DNA from: an uncultured Streptococcus sp.
GTDB taxonomy: Bacteria; Bacillota; Bacilli; Lactobacillales; Streptococcaceae
DNA: 64,000 nt
Direction of reading: 5' to 3'
Assembly: GCF_901875575.1 (NCBI RefSeq)
Contig: NZ_CABFMF010000011.1
Span: forward strand, 186,001 to 250,000
Part shown: positions 48,006 to 58,341 of the stretch, in pieces
Numbering within the stretch: the stretch's first letter is position 1
Layout: every line of letters starts with the position of its first letter
The notes under the pieces: generated by a model
What the model was told of the DNA's origin: nothing
Databases searched by the model: none
Seen by the model: the letters and a program-made list of their open reading frames with translations, nothing else
Translations under genes and position numbers: made by a program

Positions 48006-50646
48006 AGAACTTTCACCTAAATACAATCCAGCCGAGGTTGAGGCTGGTCGTTACCAAAAATGGCTTGATGCTGATGTTTTCAAGCCTTCAGGCGATCAAA
48101 AAGCCAAGCCTTATTCAATCGTGATTCCACCACCAAATGTAACTGGTAAGCTTCACCTTGGTCACGCTTGGGATACGACTTTGCAGGATATCATCATCCG
48201 TCAAAAACGTATGCAAGGTTTTGATACCCTTTGGCTTCCGGGGATGGACCACGCGGGGATTGCGACTCAAGCTAAGGTTGAGGAACGCTTGCGTGGAGAG
48301 GGCATTACACGTTATGACCTAGGTCGTGAAAAATTCCTCGACAAGGTCTGGGAATGGAAAGACGAATATGCCACTACTATCAAGGAACAATGGGGCAAGA
48401 TGGGGCTCTCTGTAGACTACTCTCGTGAGCGTTTCACTCTTGACGAAGGTTTGTCAAAAGCTGTTCGTAAGGTCTTTGTGGACCTTTACAAGAAAGGCTG
48501 GATCTACCGTGGTGAGTTTATCATCAACTGGGACCCAGCTGCTCGCACTGCCCTTTCTGATATCGAAGTTATCCATAAGGATGTGGAAGGTGCCTTCTAC
48601 CACATGAATTACATGCTGGAAGACGGTTCACGAGCCCTTGAAGTTGCGACAACTCGTCCTGAGACTATGTTTGGGGACGTTGCAGTTGCGGTCAATCCAG
48701 AAGATCCACGATACAAGGACTTGATCGGTAAAAACGTCATCCTTCCAATTGCTAATAAATTAATCCCAATCGTTGGGGATGAGCATGCTGATCCTGAGTT
48801 TGGTACAGGTGTCGTGAAAATCACACCTGCTCACGATCCAAACGACTTCTTGGTTGGTCAACGCCATAACTTGCCACAAGTCAACGTCATGAATGATGAC
48901 GGAACCATGAATGACTTGGCCCTTGAATTTGCAGGCATGGACCGTTTTGAAGCTCGTAAGGCAGTCGTTGCCAAGTTGGAAGAAATCGGCGCCCTCGTTA
49001 AAATCGAAAAACGTATCCACAGTGTTGGTCACTCAGAGCGTACAGGTGTAGTGGTTGAACCACGCTTGTCTACACAATGGTTCGTCAAGATGGACCAATT
49101 GGCCAAGAATGCCATTGCCAACCAAGACACAGAGGACAAGGTTGAATTCTACCCACCTCGTTTCAACGATACCTTCCTCCAATGGATGGAAAATGTCCAC
49201 GACTGGGTAATCTCTCGTCAGCTCTGGTGGGGTCACCAAATCCCTGCTTGGTACAATGCTGATGGTGAAATGTATGTCGGCGAAGAAGCTCCAGAAGGTG
49301 ACGGTTGGACTCAGGACGAAGACGTCTTGGATACGTGGTTCAGTTCTGCCCTTTGGCCATTCTCTACCATGGGCTGGCCGGATGTCGACTCAGCAGACTT
49401 TAAACGTTATTATCCAACATCAACTTTGGTGACTGGTTATGATATTATTCCGTTCTGGGTGTCTCGGATGATTTTCCAAGGTTTGGAATTTACTGGCAAG
49501 TCGCCATTCAAAAATGCCTTGATTCATGGTCTCATTCGTGATGAGCAAGGACGCAAGATGTCTAAATCTCTCGGTAACGGGATTGATCCAATGGATGTTA
49601 TTGATAAGTACGGAACAGATAGCCTTCGTTGGTTCCTTTCAAACGGTTCTGCACCAGGTCAAGACGTGCGCTTCTCTTACGAGAAAATGGATGCTTCTTG
49701 GAACTTTATTAACAAGATCTGGAACATCTCTCGCTACATCCTCATGAACAATGAAGGCTTGACCCTTGAGCAAGCAACTGCTAATGTGGAAAAAGTTGTC
49801 AACAAGGAAGCTGGAAATGTCACAGACCGCTGGATTCTCCACAACCTCAATGAAACGATCGGCAAAGTCACTGAAAACTTTGACAAGTTTGAGTTTGGTG
49901 TGGCTGGCCACATCCTCTACAACTTCATTTGGGACGAGTTTGCGGACTGGTACGTTGAGTTGACTAAGGAAGTCCTTTATAGCGACAACGAAGAAGAGAA
50001 AGTTATCACACGCTCTGTTCTCCTTTACACCTTGGACAAGATTCTTCGTCTCCTTCACCCAATCATGCCATTCGTGACAGAGGAAATCTTTGGACAAATC
50101 TCAGAAGGCTCTATCGTGACAGCAGAATACCCAACTGTCAACCCAGCCTTTGAAGACCTTGCTGCTCATACTGGTGTAGAAAGCCTCAAAGACTTAATCC
50201 GTGCTGTTCGGAATGCGCGTGCGGAAGTAAACGTAGCACCAAGCAAGCCTATCACGATTCTTGTTAAGACCAGTGATAGCGACTTGGAAGCCTTCTTTAA
50301 CAGCAATGTCAACTACATCAAACGCTTCACAAATCCTGAACACTTGGAAATCGCATCAACCATCCCTGCACCTGAACTCGCAATGTCAAGCGTCATCACA
50401 GGAGCAGAAATCTACTTGCCACTCGCAGACCTCCTCAATGTCGAAGAAGAACTCGCTCGTCTCGACAAGGAACTAGCTAAATGGCAAAAAGAACTGGACA
50501 TGGTCGGCAAGAAGCTCTCTAACGAACGCTTCGTAGCCAATGCCAAACCAGAAGTCGTCCAAAAAGAACGCGACAAACAAGCCGACTACCAAGCTAAATA
50601 CGACGCGACCGTCGCACGTATTGATGAGATGAAGAAGTTAATTTGA
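47998..50646 (+). CDS. valS: Valyl-tRNA synthetase
   Basis: 882 residues, class Ia. HIGH motif in PPPNVTGKLHLGHAWD, editing domain (about 200-340; TTRPETMFGDVAVAVNP), KMSKS in QGRKMSKSLGNGIDP, anticodon domain and C-terminal coiled coil (EEELARLDKELAKWQKEL). Third gene of the T-box operon, matching the valine specifier. SD AGAAAGGACACAT. Confidence 0.98.
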   Translation: MSKELSPKYNPAEVEAGRYQKWLDADVFKPSGDQKAKPYSIVIPPPNVTGKLHLGHAWDTTLQDIIIRQKRMQGFDTLWLPGMDHAGIATQAKVEERLRGEGITRYDLGREKFLDKVWEWKDEYATTIKEQWGKMGLSVDYSRERFTLDEGLSKAVRKVFVDLYKKGWIYRGEFIINWDPAARTALSDIEVIHKDVEGAFYHMNYMLEDGSRALEVATTRPETMFGDVAVAVNPEDPRYKDLIGKNVILPIANKLIPIVGDEHADPEFGTGVVKITPAHDPNDFLVGQRHNLPQVNVMNDDGTMNDLALEFAGMDRFEARKAVVAKLEEIGALVKIEKRIHSVGHSERTGVVVEPRLSTQWFVKMDQLAKNAIANQDTEDKVEFYPPRFNDTFLQWMENVHDWVISRQLWWGHQIPAWYNADGEMYVGEEAPEGDGWTQDEDVLDTWFSSALWPFSTMGWPDVDSADFKRYYPTSTLVTGYDIIPFWVSRMIFQGLEFTGKSPFKNALIHGLIRDEQGRKMSKSLGNGIDPMDVIDKYGTDSLRWFLSNGSAPGQDVRFSYEKMDASWNFINKIWNISRYILMNNEGLTLEQATANVEKVVNKEAGNVTDRWILHNLNETIGKVTENFDKFEFGVAGHILYNFIWDEFADWYVELTKEVLYSDNEEEKVITRSVLLYTLDKILRLLHPIMPFVTEEIFGQISEGSIVTAEYPTVNPAFEDLAAHTGVESLKDLIRAVRNARAEVNVAPSKPITILVKTSDSDLEAFFNSNVNYIKRFTNPEHLEIASTIPAPELAMSSVITGAEIYLPLADLLNVEEELARLDKELAKWQKELDMVGKKLSNERFVANAKPEVVQKERDKQADYQAKYDATVARIDEMKKLI

Positions 50647-50665
50647 AATTTTTAGGGTAAGTAAA

Positions 50666-50830
50666 ATGGGAATTCTAAAGAAAATCTTACAAAACAAAAT
50701 TGTCAATACAAATGGATATACTCGTTCTGATACTGGTACTAAAGTCCACGCATATCTACGGACTCATCCCAAAAATCAAGGTGCGGGTAAAAAACTTACA
50801 AGAAACATTATTAATGCCTTAAAAAAATAA
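50666..50830 (+). CDS. 54-residue basic protein
   Basis: ATG 50666 after TTAGGGTAAGTAAA. MGILKKILQNKIVNTNGYTR, then SDTGTKVHAYLRTHPKNQG and a basic end KKLTRNIINALKK. No membrane helix; predicted small basic soluble protein. Followed by a terminator. Not recognised. Confidence 0.6.
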   Translation: MGILKKILQNKIVNTNGYTRSDTGTKVHAYLRTHPKNQGAGKKLTRNIINALKK

Positions 50831-50842
50831 TATTAATCTATC

Positions 50843-50870
50843 AAAACACGGTGTGATGCCGTGTTTTTTT
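50843..50870 (+). terminator. Terminator
   Basis: AAACACGG pairs with CCGTGTTT around TGTGATG, T run follows. Confidence 0.85.
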
Positions 50871-50907
50871 GGTATGATGGAATCAATATCTATTGATGGA
50901 GAAAGTG

Positions 50908-51645
50908 ATGTCCAAACACCCTCATTATGAATTGTTAAATTTAATTGGCTACGGTCTGGCCAAGTTTGACAAGCTTTTTATAAAAGAATTTCAATGTTCT
51001 AGTAAGTCGGAGTTTTATCACTATGTGGTTTCTTTGGAAATTGCTGAAACAACTGGAGTTGTAAAAAATAGAATGGATTTATTTGATCCTTATTTTGACA
51101 ATAATCGAAAAGGTTGGTGGCAGAAAGCTGAAGTTTACCGTTTTCGTAAAGATTTAATTGATATGATGTTTGGAAATGAAGATGTTCATAGTTATGCTGA
51201 AATCGTTAAAATGTTACTTGCCAGTGAAGGAAAGCGAACAGGCATTACTACCATTGAAAAACCAATAATTCGAACTAAATTCAAACGTCTACAAGAAACT
51301 GGAATGGAAGCAGAAAATTATTTTATACTCAACTTTGATAAAGAAGAAAAATTCCAAGGTGGACAGTTAACCGATGCCCGTCTTTATGGTGATGGATATG
51401 ACTTTCAGGTAGATGTCCAAGAGCATTCTTACCTTGTCGAAGTAAAAGGTATCCGAAAATCTAAGGGGCGTGTGCGTTTAACTGCAAAAGAATTCCAATC
51501 AGATTTTATTTTATCCTTAGTTACCAACCTAGATGATATTCCAAAGTTAGTGTTAATCGATAATCCTTTAAAACATTTTGAGTTTAAAAAGAATATTATA
51601 AAAAATGAAATCATTGAATATAGAAGCTTAGAAGATTTGTATTAG
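50908..51645 (+). CDS. DUF3883 (nuclease-like) domain protein
   Basis: 245 residues from ATG 50908. The N-terminal half is helical and unrecognised (HPHYELLNLIGYGLAKFDK); the C-terminal part GDGYDFQV-x6-YLVEVKGIRKSKGRVRLTAKEF is DUF3883-like, resembling a PD-(D/E)xK nuclease core (Asp, then ExK). Such domains occur in restriction and defence proteins. Solitary gene; a defence function is possible but without supporting neighbours. Confidence 0.72.
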   Translation: MSKHPHYELLNLIGYGLAKFDKLFIKEFQCSSKSEFYHYVVSLEIAETTGVVKNRMDLFDPYFDNNRKGWWQKAEVYRFRKDLIDMMFGNEDVHSYAEIVKMLLASEGKRTGITTIEKPIIRTKFKRLQETGMEAENYFILNFDKEEKFQGGQLTDARLYGDGYDFQVDVQEHSYLVEVKGIRKSKGRVRLTAKEFQSDFILSLVTNLDDIPKLVLIDNPLKHFEFKKNIIKNEIIEYRSLEDLY

Positions 51646-51665
51646 TTTCCCCTTAACTTTTCCAG

Positions 51666-51827
51666 TTGAAGGAAAGAGAAGTCTTGACAGGTCAACGTTT
51701 AAATGAACTGGAAATCAACGGAATTCGTTTGACCAAGTTTAATAATGGCGAAATCGGCATTGAATTCATCTGGATTGATACCGAAAATCCACCAATCGAT
51801 GCCATCGGCTGGGTAGCAAAGAAATAA
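51666..51827 (+). pseudogene. 3' fragment of an unrecognised gene
   Basis: Open frame of 53 codons, beginning at a TTG without clear SD: EVLTGQRLNELEINGIRLTK, later IEFIWIDTENPPIDAIGWVAKK. The codon-like composition and sharp ending suggest the surviving C-terminus of a longer gene cut off near 51660. Could be a small gene instead. Confidence 0.4.
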
Positions 51828-51868
51828 AAAGTTCGCTGTCTTTTTGTTTTGTGTTTTACAGTTTTTTC

Positions 51869-51932
51869 TTGACAAGTCTTTCTTTTTTATGGTATTCTTT
51901 ATACAACAAACGTTGCGCAACAAACGTTGCGC
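51869..51932 (+). promoter_or_regulatory. TetR-gene promoter with tandem operators
   Basis: -35 TTGACA (51869-51874), 18-base spacer, -10 TATTCT (51893-51898). Directly downstream CAACAAACGTTGCGC occurs twice (51904-51918 and 51918-51932, sharing one base), making the palindrome GCGCAAC-AAAC-GTTGCGC (51915-51932) between -10 and SD, ideal for repression. Confidence 0.8.
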
Positions 51933-51944
51933 GAAAGGAGTCTT

Positions 51945-52520
51945 ATGCCACCAAAGGTTAAATTTAGTAAAGAGGCTATCATTGGGACAGCTTTACAATT
52001 GGTGAGAGAAGAGGGCATGGCTAGTTTGACGGCTCGAGCATTAGCGGAGCAACTGGGAGCCACACCAAGAGTCATTTTTGGGCAATTTACCAATATGGCC
52101 GAGTTACAAGCAGAGGTTATTAGTGCTGCGGAAATGGTCGTGGTAGAGTATATTCGTAAGGCCTTAGAAGATGAGAAGCCTTTTCGATCCGTCGGGGTTA
52201 CTTATATCCTTTTCGCTTCAAAAGAACCCCAACTCTTTCAATTGCTTTTCCAAAATCCCAGCAAAGATCCGATTCGTCGCTTTCAAGATTTTCTTCCCAT
52301 AAAGGATCATAGTTACCAATTGGTTCTGGATTCGATCGTCGCAGACTATCCTTTGACTGTAGAGGAGGCTGATCGCTTGTACCAGCATCTATTTATCTAC
52401 TCACACGGGATGGCCTCAATGGTTGCTTCTGGCATTTATCAATTTAGCATGGAAGAAGTGATTGGATTATTGACAGAGGTTTGTCAATCTCTCATCAAAG
52501 AAATGGTAGGAAAGAAATGA
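51945..52520 (+). CDS. TetR family transcriptional regulator
   Basis: 191 residues. N-terminal HTH: KFSKEAIIGTALQLVREEG, LTARALAEQLGATPRVIFGQF. ATG 51945 follows GAAAGGAGTCTT. It overlaps the ABC ATPase gene (ATGA) and probably represses the whole three-gene exporter operon through the tandem palindromic operator. Ligand unknown. Confidence 0.88.
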   Translation: MPPKVKFSKEAIIGTALQLVREEGMASLTARALAEQLGATPRVIFGQFTNMAELQAEVISAAEMVVVEYIRKALEDEKPFRSVGVTYILFASKEPQLFQLLFQNPSKDPIRRFQDFLPIKDHSYQLVLDSIVADYPLTVEEADRLYQHLFIYSHGMASMVASGIYQFSMEEVIGLLTEVCQSLIKEMVGKK

Positions 52521-53197
52521 TTCAACTAGAAAATGTGCACAAAAGTTACGGCCAAACCAAGGTTTTAAAAGGGATTGATTTGCAGATTCAAGACCAGGAT
52601 GATGTGGTTATCCTCGGTCCTTCTGGATCAGGCAAGTCAACTCTCTTAAACGTTCTGTCAGGTTTAGAAAAGGTAGACGAGGGACATATCCTCATTCAAG
52701 GACAGGATTTAGCTCAACTCACAGATACTCAATTGACAGCCTTTAGACGTGAGAAAATTGCCTTTATTTTTCAGCAGTATTATTTATTGCCTAATCTAAC
52801 AGTCAGACAGAATGTAAAGATGGGGGCAGACCTGGCAAACAATCATGATTTTTTGCAGATTATCGAGGATTTGGGACTTGGCGATAAGCTGGACAAGTAT
52901 CCGAGTGAATTGTCAGGTGGGGAACAGCAGAGAGTCTCCATTGCTCGGGCCTTGGCCAAAAAGCCAGAGATTCTTTTCTTAGATGAGCCGACGGGAGCCC
53001 TGGATGAAGAAACGGGGCGCAAGATTCTCGACTATATCTGGGAGTTAAAGGAAAAGCTGGGCTTTACCCTCATCATGGTGACGCACAACCAAAATATTGC
53101 GGATATGGCAAGAACCATCATTCGTGTCAATAGTGGCAAGATTACCGAAGTTGTGACCAATGATCAGCCACAGACTGCTTATGAGATTGGATGGTAA
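52517..53197 (+). CDS. MacB/LolD-type ABC transporter ATPase
   Basis: 226 residues: Walker A GPSGSGKST, Q-loop IFQQYYLLPNLTV, signature LSGGEQQRVSIARAL, Walker B ILFLDEPTGALD. FtsX-associated class. ATG 52517 follows GGTAGGAAAGAA. Pairs with the adjacent FtsX-domain permease; probably exports a peptide, lipid or drug or acts as a mechanotransmitter. Confidence 0.9.
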   Translation: MIQLENVHKSYGQTKVLKGIDLQIQDQDDVVILGPSGSGKSTLLNVLSGLEKVDEGHILIQGQDLAQLTDTQLTAFRREKIAFIFQQYYLLPNLTVRQNVKMGADLANNHDFLQIIEDLGLGDKLDKYPSELSGGEQQRVSIARALAKKPEILFLDEPTGALDEETGRKILDYIWELKEKLGFTLIMVTHNQNIADMARTIIRVNSGKITEVVTNDQPQTAYEIGW

Positions 53198-53200
53198 GCC

Positions 53201-54346
53201 ATGTTTTCAGTAAAAGATATTCGAAAATTAGTTGTCGTAAGTATCATTGGAGCTTGTGCGGTCTTTGTGGCCAATCTCTTCTTGAATTTTTACTTGGACA
53301 TCGAGCAGTTGGAGATTTCTAAAACCAATCCCATGATTCAGACCTACTATGACGCTCAGGTTTCGCTTTCCTGGATGGTGGCTATGGTCAGTGGAGTCGT
53401 CTTGTCCTTGACGTCGGTCCTTCTCATGTGTTTTTATATCAAACAATTTGTCGATGATCACAAGGAACAATTAGGAATTTTAAAGGCTTTGGGCTATAGC
53501 AATGGCCAGTTGGCTAAACGATTTTGGGCATTTGGGCTCAGTTTTGGTGCCGGAGCGCTTCTTGGCTATTTCGCTTCTTTTCTTATTATGGGGCATTTTT
53601 ATGACTTCCGGAATGAAAAGGGGATCCTGCCAGAAATCACCATTCATTTTCATTGGCAGCTCTTGCTTGCTTTTGTGGTTCTTCCAACGGCATTTTTTAT
53701 GCTTATCGCGGTTGGTTATGCTAGAAGACAACTACAAACGCCGGCTCTTCGCTTATTGAAAAAGTCCCCAACACCAATCAAGGTCAAAAGGAGAAAGAGG
53801 GCTCCTAAGAAAGAGAAAGACTTCCTAAAAGAGCTGTCTTCGTCACTAATTTGGGGGAGAAAATCTATCCTGTTTTTTGTAGTCTTTGGCTCTATGTGTT
53901 TTGCGGCCATGGTTCAATTGTCCTTTTGTCTAAGGGACTACACAGATGACATCATCCAAACCATGATGATCATGATTGGCTTGATCCTTTCTTTCTCTAT
54001 TCTCTTTTTGTCATTGGGGATTGTCGTCTCAGAAAGTCGCGAAACCCTGGCTCTTATGAAGGCTTTTGGCTACACAGATCGTGAATGCCAAGGCCATATC
54101 CTATCTCCCTATCGTTTCTGGGCCTATCTAGGATTTGTTCTTGGGACGGCTTATCAGTACGCTATCATGGAAATCTTGATTGGTGTGATCAACGATACGG
54201 TTCCTGAAAAGATTGAGCATCACTTTGATGGGAATGTTTGTTTCTGGACTTTGATCGGTTTTGCTGTGGTTTATGAAAGCCTCTTTTATCTATCCAACAG
54301 AAAACTCCAAAAGCAAACCATCAAAGAAGTACTCTTAGCTGAATAA
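53201..54346 (+). CDS. FtsX-like ABC transporter permease
   Basis: 381 residues, two FtsX-type halves: helices near 12-30, 55-78, 105-128, 150-172 and again near 220-240, 250-275, 310-330, 345-365. Key segments KEQLGILKALGYSNGQLAKRFW and ALMKAFGYTDRECQGH are the coupling helices. No large extracellular domain, unlike MacB. Third gene of the TetR operon. Confidence 0.85.
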   Translation: MFSVKDIRKLVVVSIIGACAVFVANLFLNFYLDIEQLEISKTNPMIQTYYDAQVSLSWMVAMVSGVVLSLTSVLLMCFYIKQFVDDHKEQLGILKALGYSNGQLAKRFWAFGLSFGAGALLGYFASFLIMGHFYDFRNEKGILPEITIHFHWQLLLAFVVLPTAFFMLIAVGYARRQLQTPALRLLKKSPTPIKVKRRKRAPKKEKDFLKELSSSLIWGRKSILFFVVFGSMCFAAMVQLSFCLRDYTDDIIQTMMIMIGLILSFSILFLSLGIVVSESRETLALMKAFGYTDRECQGHILSPYRFWAYLGFVLGTAYQYAIMEILIGVINDTVPEKIEHHFDGNVCFWTLIGFAVVYESLFYLSNRKLQKQTIKEVLLAE

Positions 54347-54352
54347 ATAGAG

Positions 54353-54377
54353 AAGGTTGGATTCTCCAGCCTTTTTC
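54353..54377 (+). terminator. Terminator of the TetR-ABC operon
   Basis: AAGGTTGGA pairs with TCCAGCCTT, followed by a T run. Confidence 0.8.
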
Positions 54378-54472
54378 TTATGAAACTCATTAACAAGAGA
54401 AGGATTTTTCACTATTCTAGGGAAAATGAAATAAAGGAAAGAAAACGAAGTTACTGGTTGGCAGGACCTGAA

Positions 54473-54578
54473 ATGAACTTTTTACTTGATTTGACGCAAC
54501 AAATAATCCTTTATCTCTGTAGGAATCCTCTTGCAGTTTGTGGTTGGTATTGGAGTTGCAGTCTTGAGTTATAAATAA
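54473..54578 (+). pseudogene. Decayed small membrane-peptide gene
   Basis: ATG 54473 reads MNFLLDLTQQIILYL, then loses frame near 54516; another frame continues VGILLQFVVGIGVAVLSYK to a stop at 54578. Joined they would give a short single-helix peptide. The rest of the gap 54579-54720 is AT-rich without other signals. Confidence 0.35.
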
Positions 54579-54754
54579 ATCAATATACCTGTGGTCATGT
54601 TACACAGGTCTTTCAATTAGCTGAAATATTTCACCTTTATTTTTTCTTAACCTTTGACTATTTCGCAAAATTATCGTACAATAAAGAGTAAATGATAAAA
54701 TGAGGTCAGAGTCTATTTGCTCTGGCGATAGTAGTATAAATGAGGAGAAACGCT

Positions 54755-55345
54755 TTGGAATTAGAAGTATTTGCTGGGCAAGAAAAAAGTGAACTATCTA
54801 TGATTGAGGTAGCGCGTGCTATCTTGGAACTTCGTGGTCGCGATCACGAGATGCATTTTAGCGATCTTGTAAACGAAATTCAAAACTACCTTGGAACATC
54901 AAATAGCGATATCCGCGAAGCTTTGCCTTTGTTCTACACAGAGTTGAACTTTGACGGTAGCTTCATCTCTCTTGGAGACAACAAATGGGGTCTTCGTTCA
55001 TGGTATGGTGTGGACGAAATTGACGAAGAAATCATCGCTCTTGAAGAAAATGATGACGATGAAGTGGCACCAAAAGCTAAGAAAAAACGCGTCAATGCCT
55101 TCATGGATGGCGATTCAGATGCTATTGACTACAATGCAGATGATCCAGAAGACGAGGATGCATACGAAGCCGATCCAGCTCTTTCATATGATGATGAAAA
55201 TCCAGATGATGAGAAAAATGAAGTGGAAGCTTACGATGCAGAAATCAACGAGATTGCCCCTGATGACTTAGGTGAAGACGTGGATCTCAACGAAGAAGAT
55301 GACGAGTTTTCAGATGATGATGCTGAAACGAGTGAAGAAGAGTAA
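54755..55345 (+). CDS. rpoE: RNA polymerase delta subunit
   Basis: 196 residues from TTG 54755 (SD GAGGAGAAACGC). N-terminal HARE-HTH domain (LELEVFAGQEKSELSMIEVA; FYTELNFDGSFISLGDNKWGL) and a very acidic, disordered C-terminal half of Asp/Glu. Increases polymerase recycling and specificity. Own terminator before pyrG. Confidence 0.93.
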   Translation: MELEVFAGQEKSELSMIEVARAILELRGRDHEMHFSDLVNEIQNYLGTSNSDIREALPLFYTELNFDGSFISLGDNKWGLRSWYGVDEIDEEIIALEENDDDEVAPKAKKKRVNAFMDGDSDAIDYNADDPEDEDAYEADPALSYDDENPDDEKNEVEAYDAEINEIAPDDLGEDVDLNEEDDEFSDDDAETSEEE

Positions 55346-55358
55346 AAGACTTTACAGA

Positions 55359-55384
55359 GGAGGTCGCCTGATCTCCTTTTTTTC
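55359..55384 (+). terminator. Terminator after rpoE
   Basis: GGAGGTC pairs with GATCTCC (one G-U), followed by a T run. Confidence 0.75.
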
Positions 55385-55483
55385 TTGCTTGGGCAGAATA
55401 GTTGAGCAATTCATCTGTTGGAATGCTGTTCTATTTTTGGTTTTCTGAAATCAATCTCTTTTTTCATGTTTTACCAATTCGAG

Positions 55484-55577
55484 TTGACAAATAATCTGCT
55501 TTAAGGTATCATATTGTTCGGGCACCTCTTTTAGAGGTCGGGGCTCCCTAGTTCTTAGGGAGCTATTTTTGTTTTTT
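55484..55577 (+). promoter_or_regulatory. pyrG promoter and CTP-responsive attenuator
   Basis: -35 TTGACA (55484-55489), 17-base spacer, -10 TATCAT (55507-55512); transcription should start at GGGC (55520-55523). A terminator GCTCCCTA...TAGGGAGC with T run follows (55543-55577). This is the layout of Bacillus pyrG, where low CTP causes repeated G addition at GGGC and the poly-G pairs with CUCCCU to prevent termination. Mechanism inferred from layout. Confidence 0.8.
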
Positions 55578-55601
55578 CAAGAAGTTATCTTCTTGTATTT
55601 T

Positions 55602-55751
55602 ATACTCAATGAAAATCAAAGAGCAAACTAGGAAACTAGCCGCAGGTTGCTCAAAGCACTGCTTTGAGGTTGTAGATAGAACTGACGAAGTCAGTAACAT
55701 ATATACGGCAAGGCGACGTTGACGCGGTTTGAAGAGATTTTCGAAGAGTAT
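55602..55751 (-). repeat. BOX element with A, B and C modules
   Basis: About 150 bases, from ATACTCAATGAAAATCAAAG to GATTTTCGAAGAGTAT. Contains GGCAAGGCGACGTTGACG (boxA) and the inner palindromic GAACTGACGAAGTCAGT region (boxB). It lies between the pyrG attenuator and pyrG. A-to-C direction is on the minus strand. Confidence 0.93.
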
Positions 55752-55860
55752 TGGCTGTGAATCTGGTGCAGTCGTTCCAGATTATTCTTATTAGTAGGGT
55801 CTTGTTTTCTATGTCCCCTCGTAGTTAGCAAGGCCTTGAGCATTTTAGAAAGAGGAATCT

Positions 55861-57468
<1,608 letters not shown>

Positions 57469-57477
57469 CACAATCAG

Positions 57478-57508
57478 AACCTTTGAGAAGAATCTCAGAG
57501 GTTTTTTT
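57478..57508 (+). terminator. Terminator after pyrG
   Basis: AACCTTTGAGA pairs with TCTCAGAGGTT, T run follows. Confidence 0.85.
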
Positions 57509-57593
57509 GATCTATTCAAAAAAATTTTGTTAACTCAGGTGCTTGGCAATAAGAATAAGAAGGAGTCTGGGACAATAGTCCCTTATCTCCAAA

Positions 57594-57634
57594 AAAAGCT
57601 AGAGATTTCCAATTGTGGAACTCTAGCTTTTTAA
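57594..57634 (+). terminator. Terminator-like hairpin near IS200 relic
   Basis: AAAAAGCTAGAG pairs with CTCTAGCTTTTT; inner TTTCCA/TGGAA also pair. Could block read-through into the transposase. Confidence 0.65.
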
Positions 57635-57684
57635 TTGTGTGACTATTAGTCCGTCTCGCTCCGTTAGGTGCAAGACAAATAAAC

Positions 57685-57701
57685 CACCCGCTATGCGGGT
57701 G
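57685..57701 (+). repeat. IS200 left-end hairpin
   Basis: CACCCGC-TAT-GCGGGTG, a perfect stem about 85 bases before the transposase start, as expected for the left-end hairpin that TnpA recognises in IS200/IS605 elements. Confidence 0.65.
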
Positions 57702-57783
57702 CGCGTCGAAGGTTATACCAAAAAACTCCAAACGCGATACAATAAAGGTGTTCAAGCCAATTGTAAAGCGAAAGGAGAAAAAT

Positions 57784-58173
57784 ATGGCACAAAAGACACA
57801 TAGTTTATCACACATAAAGTGGATGTGTAAATATCACATTGTGTTCACCCCTAAGTATAGACGAAAAGTCATTTATAATCAATATCGAAGTAGTTTAGGC
57901 GAAATATTTCATCGCTTGTGTAGTTATAAAGGAGTTGAAATTATCGAGGGTCACTTAATGCCAGACCATGTACACATGTTAGTAAGTATTCCACCAAGGA
58001 TAAGTGTTTCGAGTTTCATGGGTTATTTAAAAGGAAAAAGTGCACTCATGATGTTTGACAAACACGCCAATCTCAAGTACAAGTTTGGGAATCGGCATTT
58101 CTGGGCGGAAGGTTATTATGTAAGTACAGTAGGGCTTAATGAAGCCACAATTAAGAAATGTATTCAAGAGTAA
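57784..58173 (+). pseudogene. tnpA: IS200-type transposase TnpA, truncated and lacking catalytic Tyr
   Basis: 129 residues from ATG 57784 (SD GAAAGGAGAAAA); earlier frame start rejected. HUH motif HVHMLVS is intact in LMPDHVHMLVS. The C-terminal motif that should read IKKYIQ (catalytic Tyr) reads IKKCIQ, and a stop follows two codons later, so about 25 residues are missing. The element continues into an unrelated repeat and no right end is visible. Inactive relic. Confidence 0.85.
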
Positions 58174-58178
58174 AGAGG

Positions 58179-58327
58179 CTGGGACAAAAAGATTGTGATT
58201 CTAGGAATTCTTTATTATAAAATTTTAAAATCGATAGATTAGACAAAAAAGCGAACAAGACAGAATTCTGAGTGTTAGATAACTCGTTTTGTTCGCTTTT
58301 TATATTTAAGGTTAGACTTTGTCCCAG
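58179..58327. repeat. Inverted-repeat element with CTGGGACAAA ends
   Basis: CTGGGACAAA (58179-58188) and TTTGTCCCAG (58318-58327) bound about 150 bases containing a perfect inner hairpin AAAAAGCGAACAA (58246-58258) / TTGTTCGCTTTTT (58289-58301). A similar AGTCTGGGACA occurs at 57565 before the IS200 relic. Probably a MITE-like repeat that cut the transposase gene. Confidence 0.6.
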
Positions 58328-58341
58328 ATTCTTTCATGTAT

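Noticed and set aside
54380..54574. 64-residue ORF after the ABC operon
   Set aside because: No SD, starts inside the terminator tail, odd composition; a better explanation is the small frameshifted peptide gene within it.
55524..55540. Separate small regulatory hairpin CCTC-TTTTA-GAGG
   Set aside because: Too short and part of the pyrG leader; not listed on its own.
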